Source: Notospermus geniculatus (lineage: Eukaryota; Nemertea; Pilidiophora; Heteronemertea; Lineidae). From it: 64,000 bases of DNA. Below are more model-generated notes on this DNA. The model was not told where the DNA came from, searched no databases, and saw nothing but the letters and a program-made list of their open reading frames with translations. Position 1 is the stretch's first letter. The stretch is not shown here. The DNA lies in the NCBI GenBank assembly GCA_002633025.1, contig NMRB01000155.1, positions 522,425 to 586,424 on the forward strand, written 5' to 3'.

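Overview
The window is one long stretch of a single giant muscle-protein gene on the + strand, a member of the titin/twitchin/projectin family. It is open at both ends: no start region, kinase domain or final stop is visible. About 80 exons can be traced by matching AG/GT splice sites and reading phases. From the Ig exon at 5535 onward almost every exon starts and ends in phase 1; the exceptions are split-Ig halves. The exons encode Ig (I-set) domains, FN3 domains and large disordered inserts. No other gene is supported. Intron density, tRNA-head SINE-like repeats, many foldback (MITE-like) elements, TTAGGG runs and frequent TAGGCCTA-type words fit a marine invertebrate. My best guess is a non-vertebrate deuterostome (ambulacrarian or cephalochordate), held with low confidence.

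Layout. 449-5804: N-terminal part with five Ig domains, one cut by an assembly gap, and a short acidic PEVK-like linker. 5805-7671: repeat-rich intron. 7672-19783: three disordered exons of 3393, 69 and 7452 bp. They are rich in Ser/Glu/Asp; the largest has repeated poly-Ser / acidic / hydrophobic / W-K-K modules and ends in an Ig domain. 20438-30753: a tandem-Ig segment with long introns. It includes an unusual Ig exon at 24167 that ends in a stop codon followed by AATAAA, a candidate alternative 3' end. 31197-64000: a very regular A-band-like array of FN3 and Ig domains.

The array follows a 10-domain super-repeat, Ig-Ig-FN3-FN3-FN3-Ig-Ig-FN3-FN3-FN3 (d1 to d10 below, about 980 residues). 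Seven super-repeats (SR1 to SR7) are visible, the last cut by the window end. Each position has its own exon length (115+173, 288, 303, 303, 294, 276, 288, 294, 303, 303). SR3+SR4 and SR5+SR6 are nearly identical, introns included: a recent tandem duplication of about 8.5 kb. Its inner junction at 52410/52412 is broken. It puts a stop codon inside an FN3 domain and lacks about two and a half domains, so it is either an assembly collapse or a real lesion. The two copies also give an empty/filled site pair for a 436-bp transposon-like insertion.

How it would work (inference from the family): N-terminal Ig domains and disordered spring-like inserts would act as an elastic or signalling segment, and the Ig/FN3 super-repeat would lie along the thick filament as a ruler. 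At about 4 nm per domain, one super-repeat is close to the 43-nm myosin repeat.
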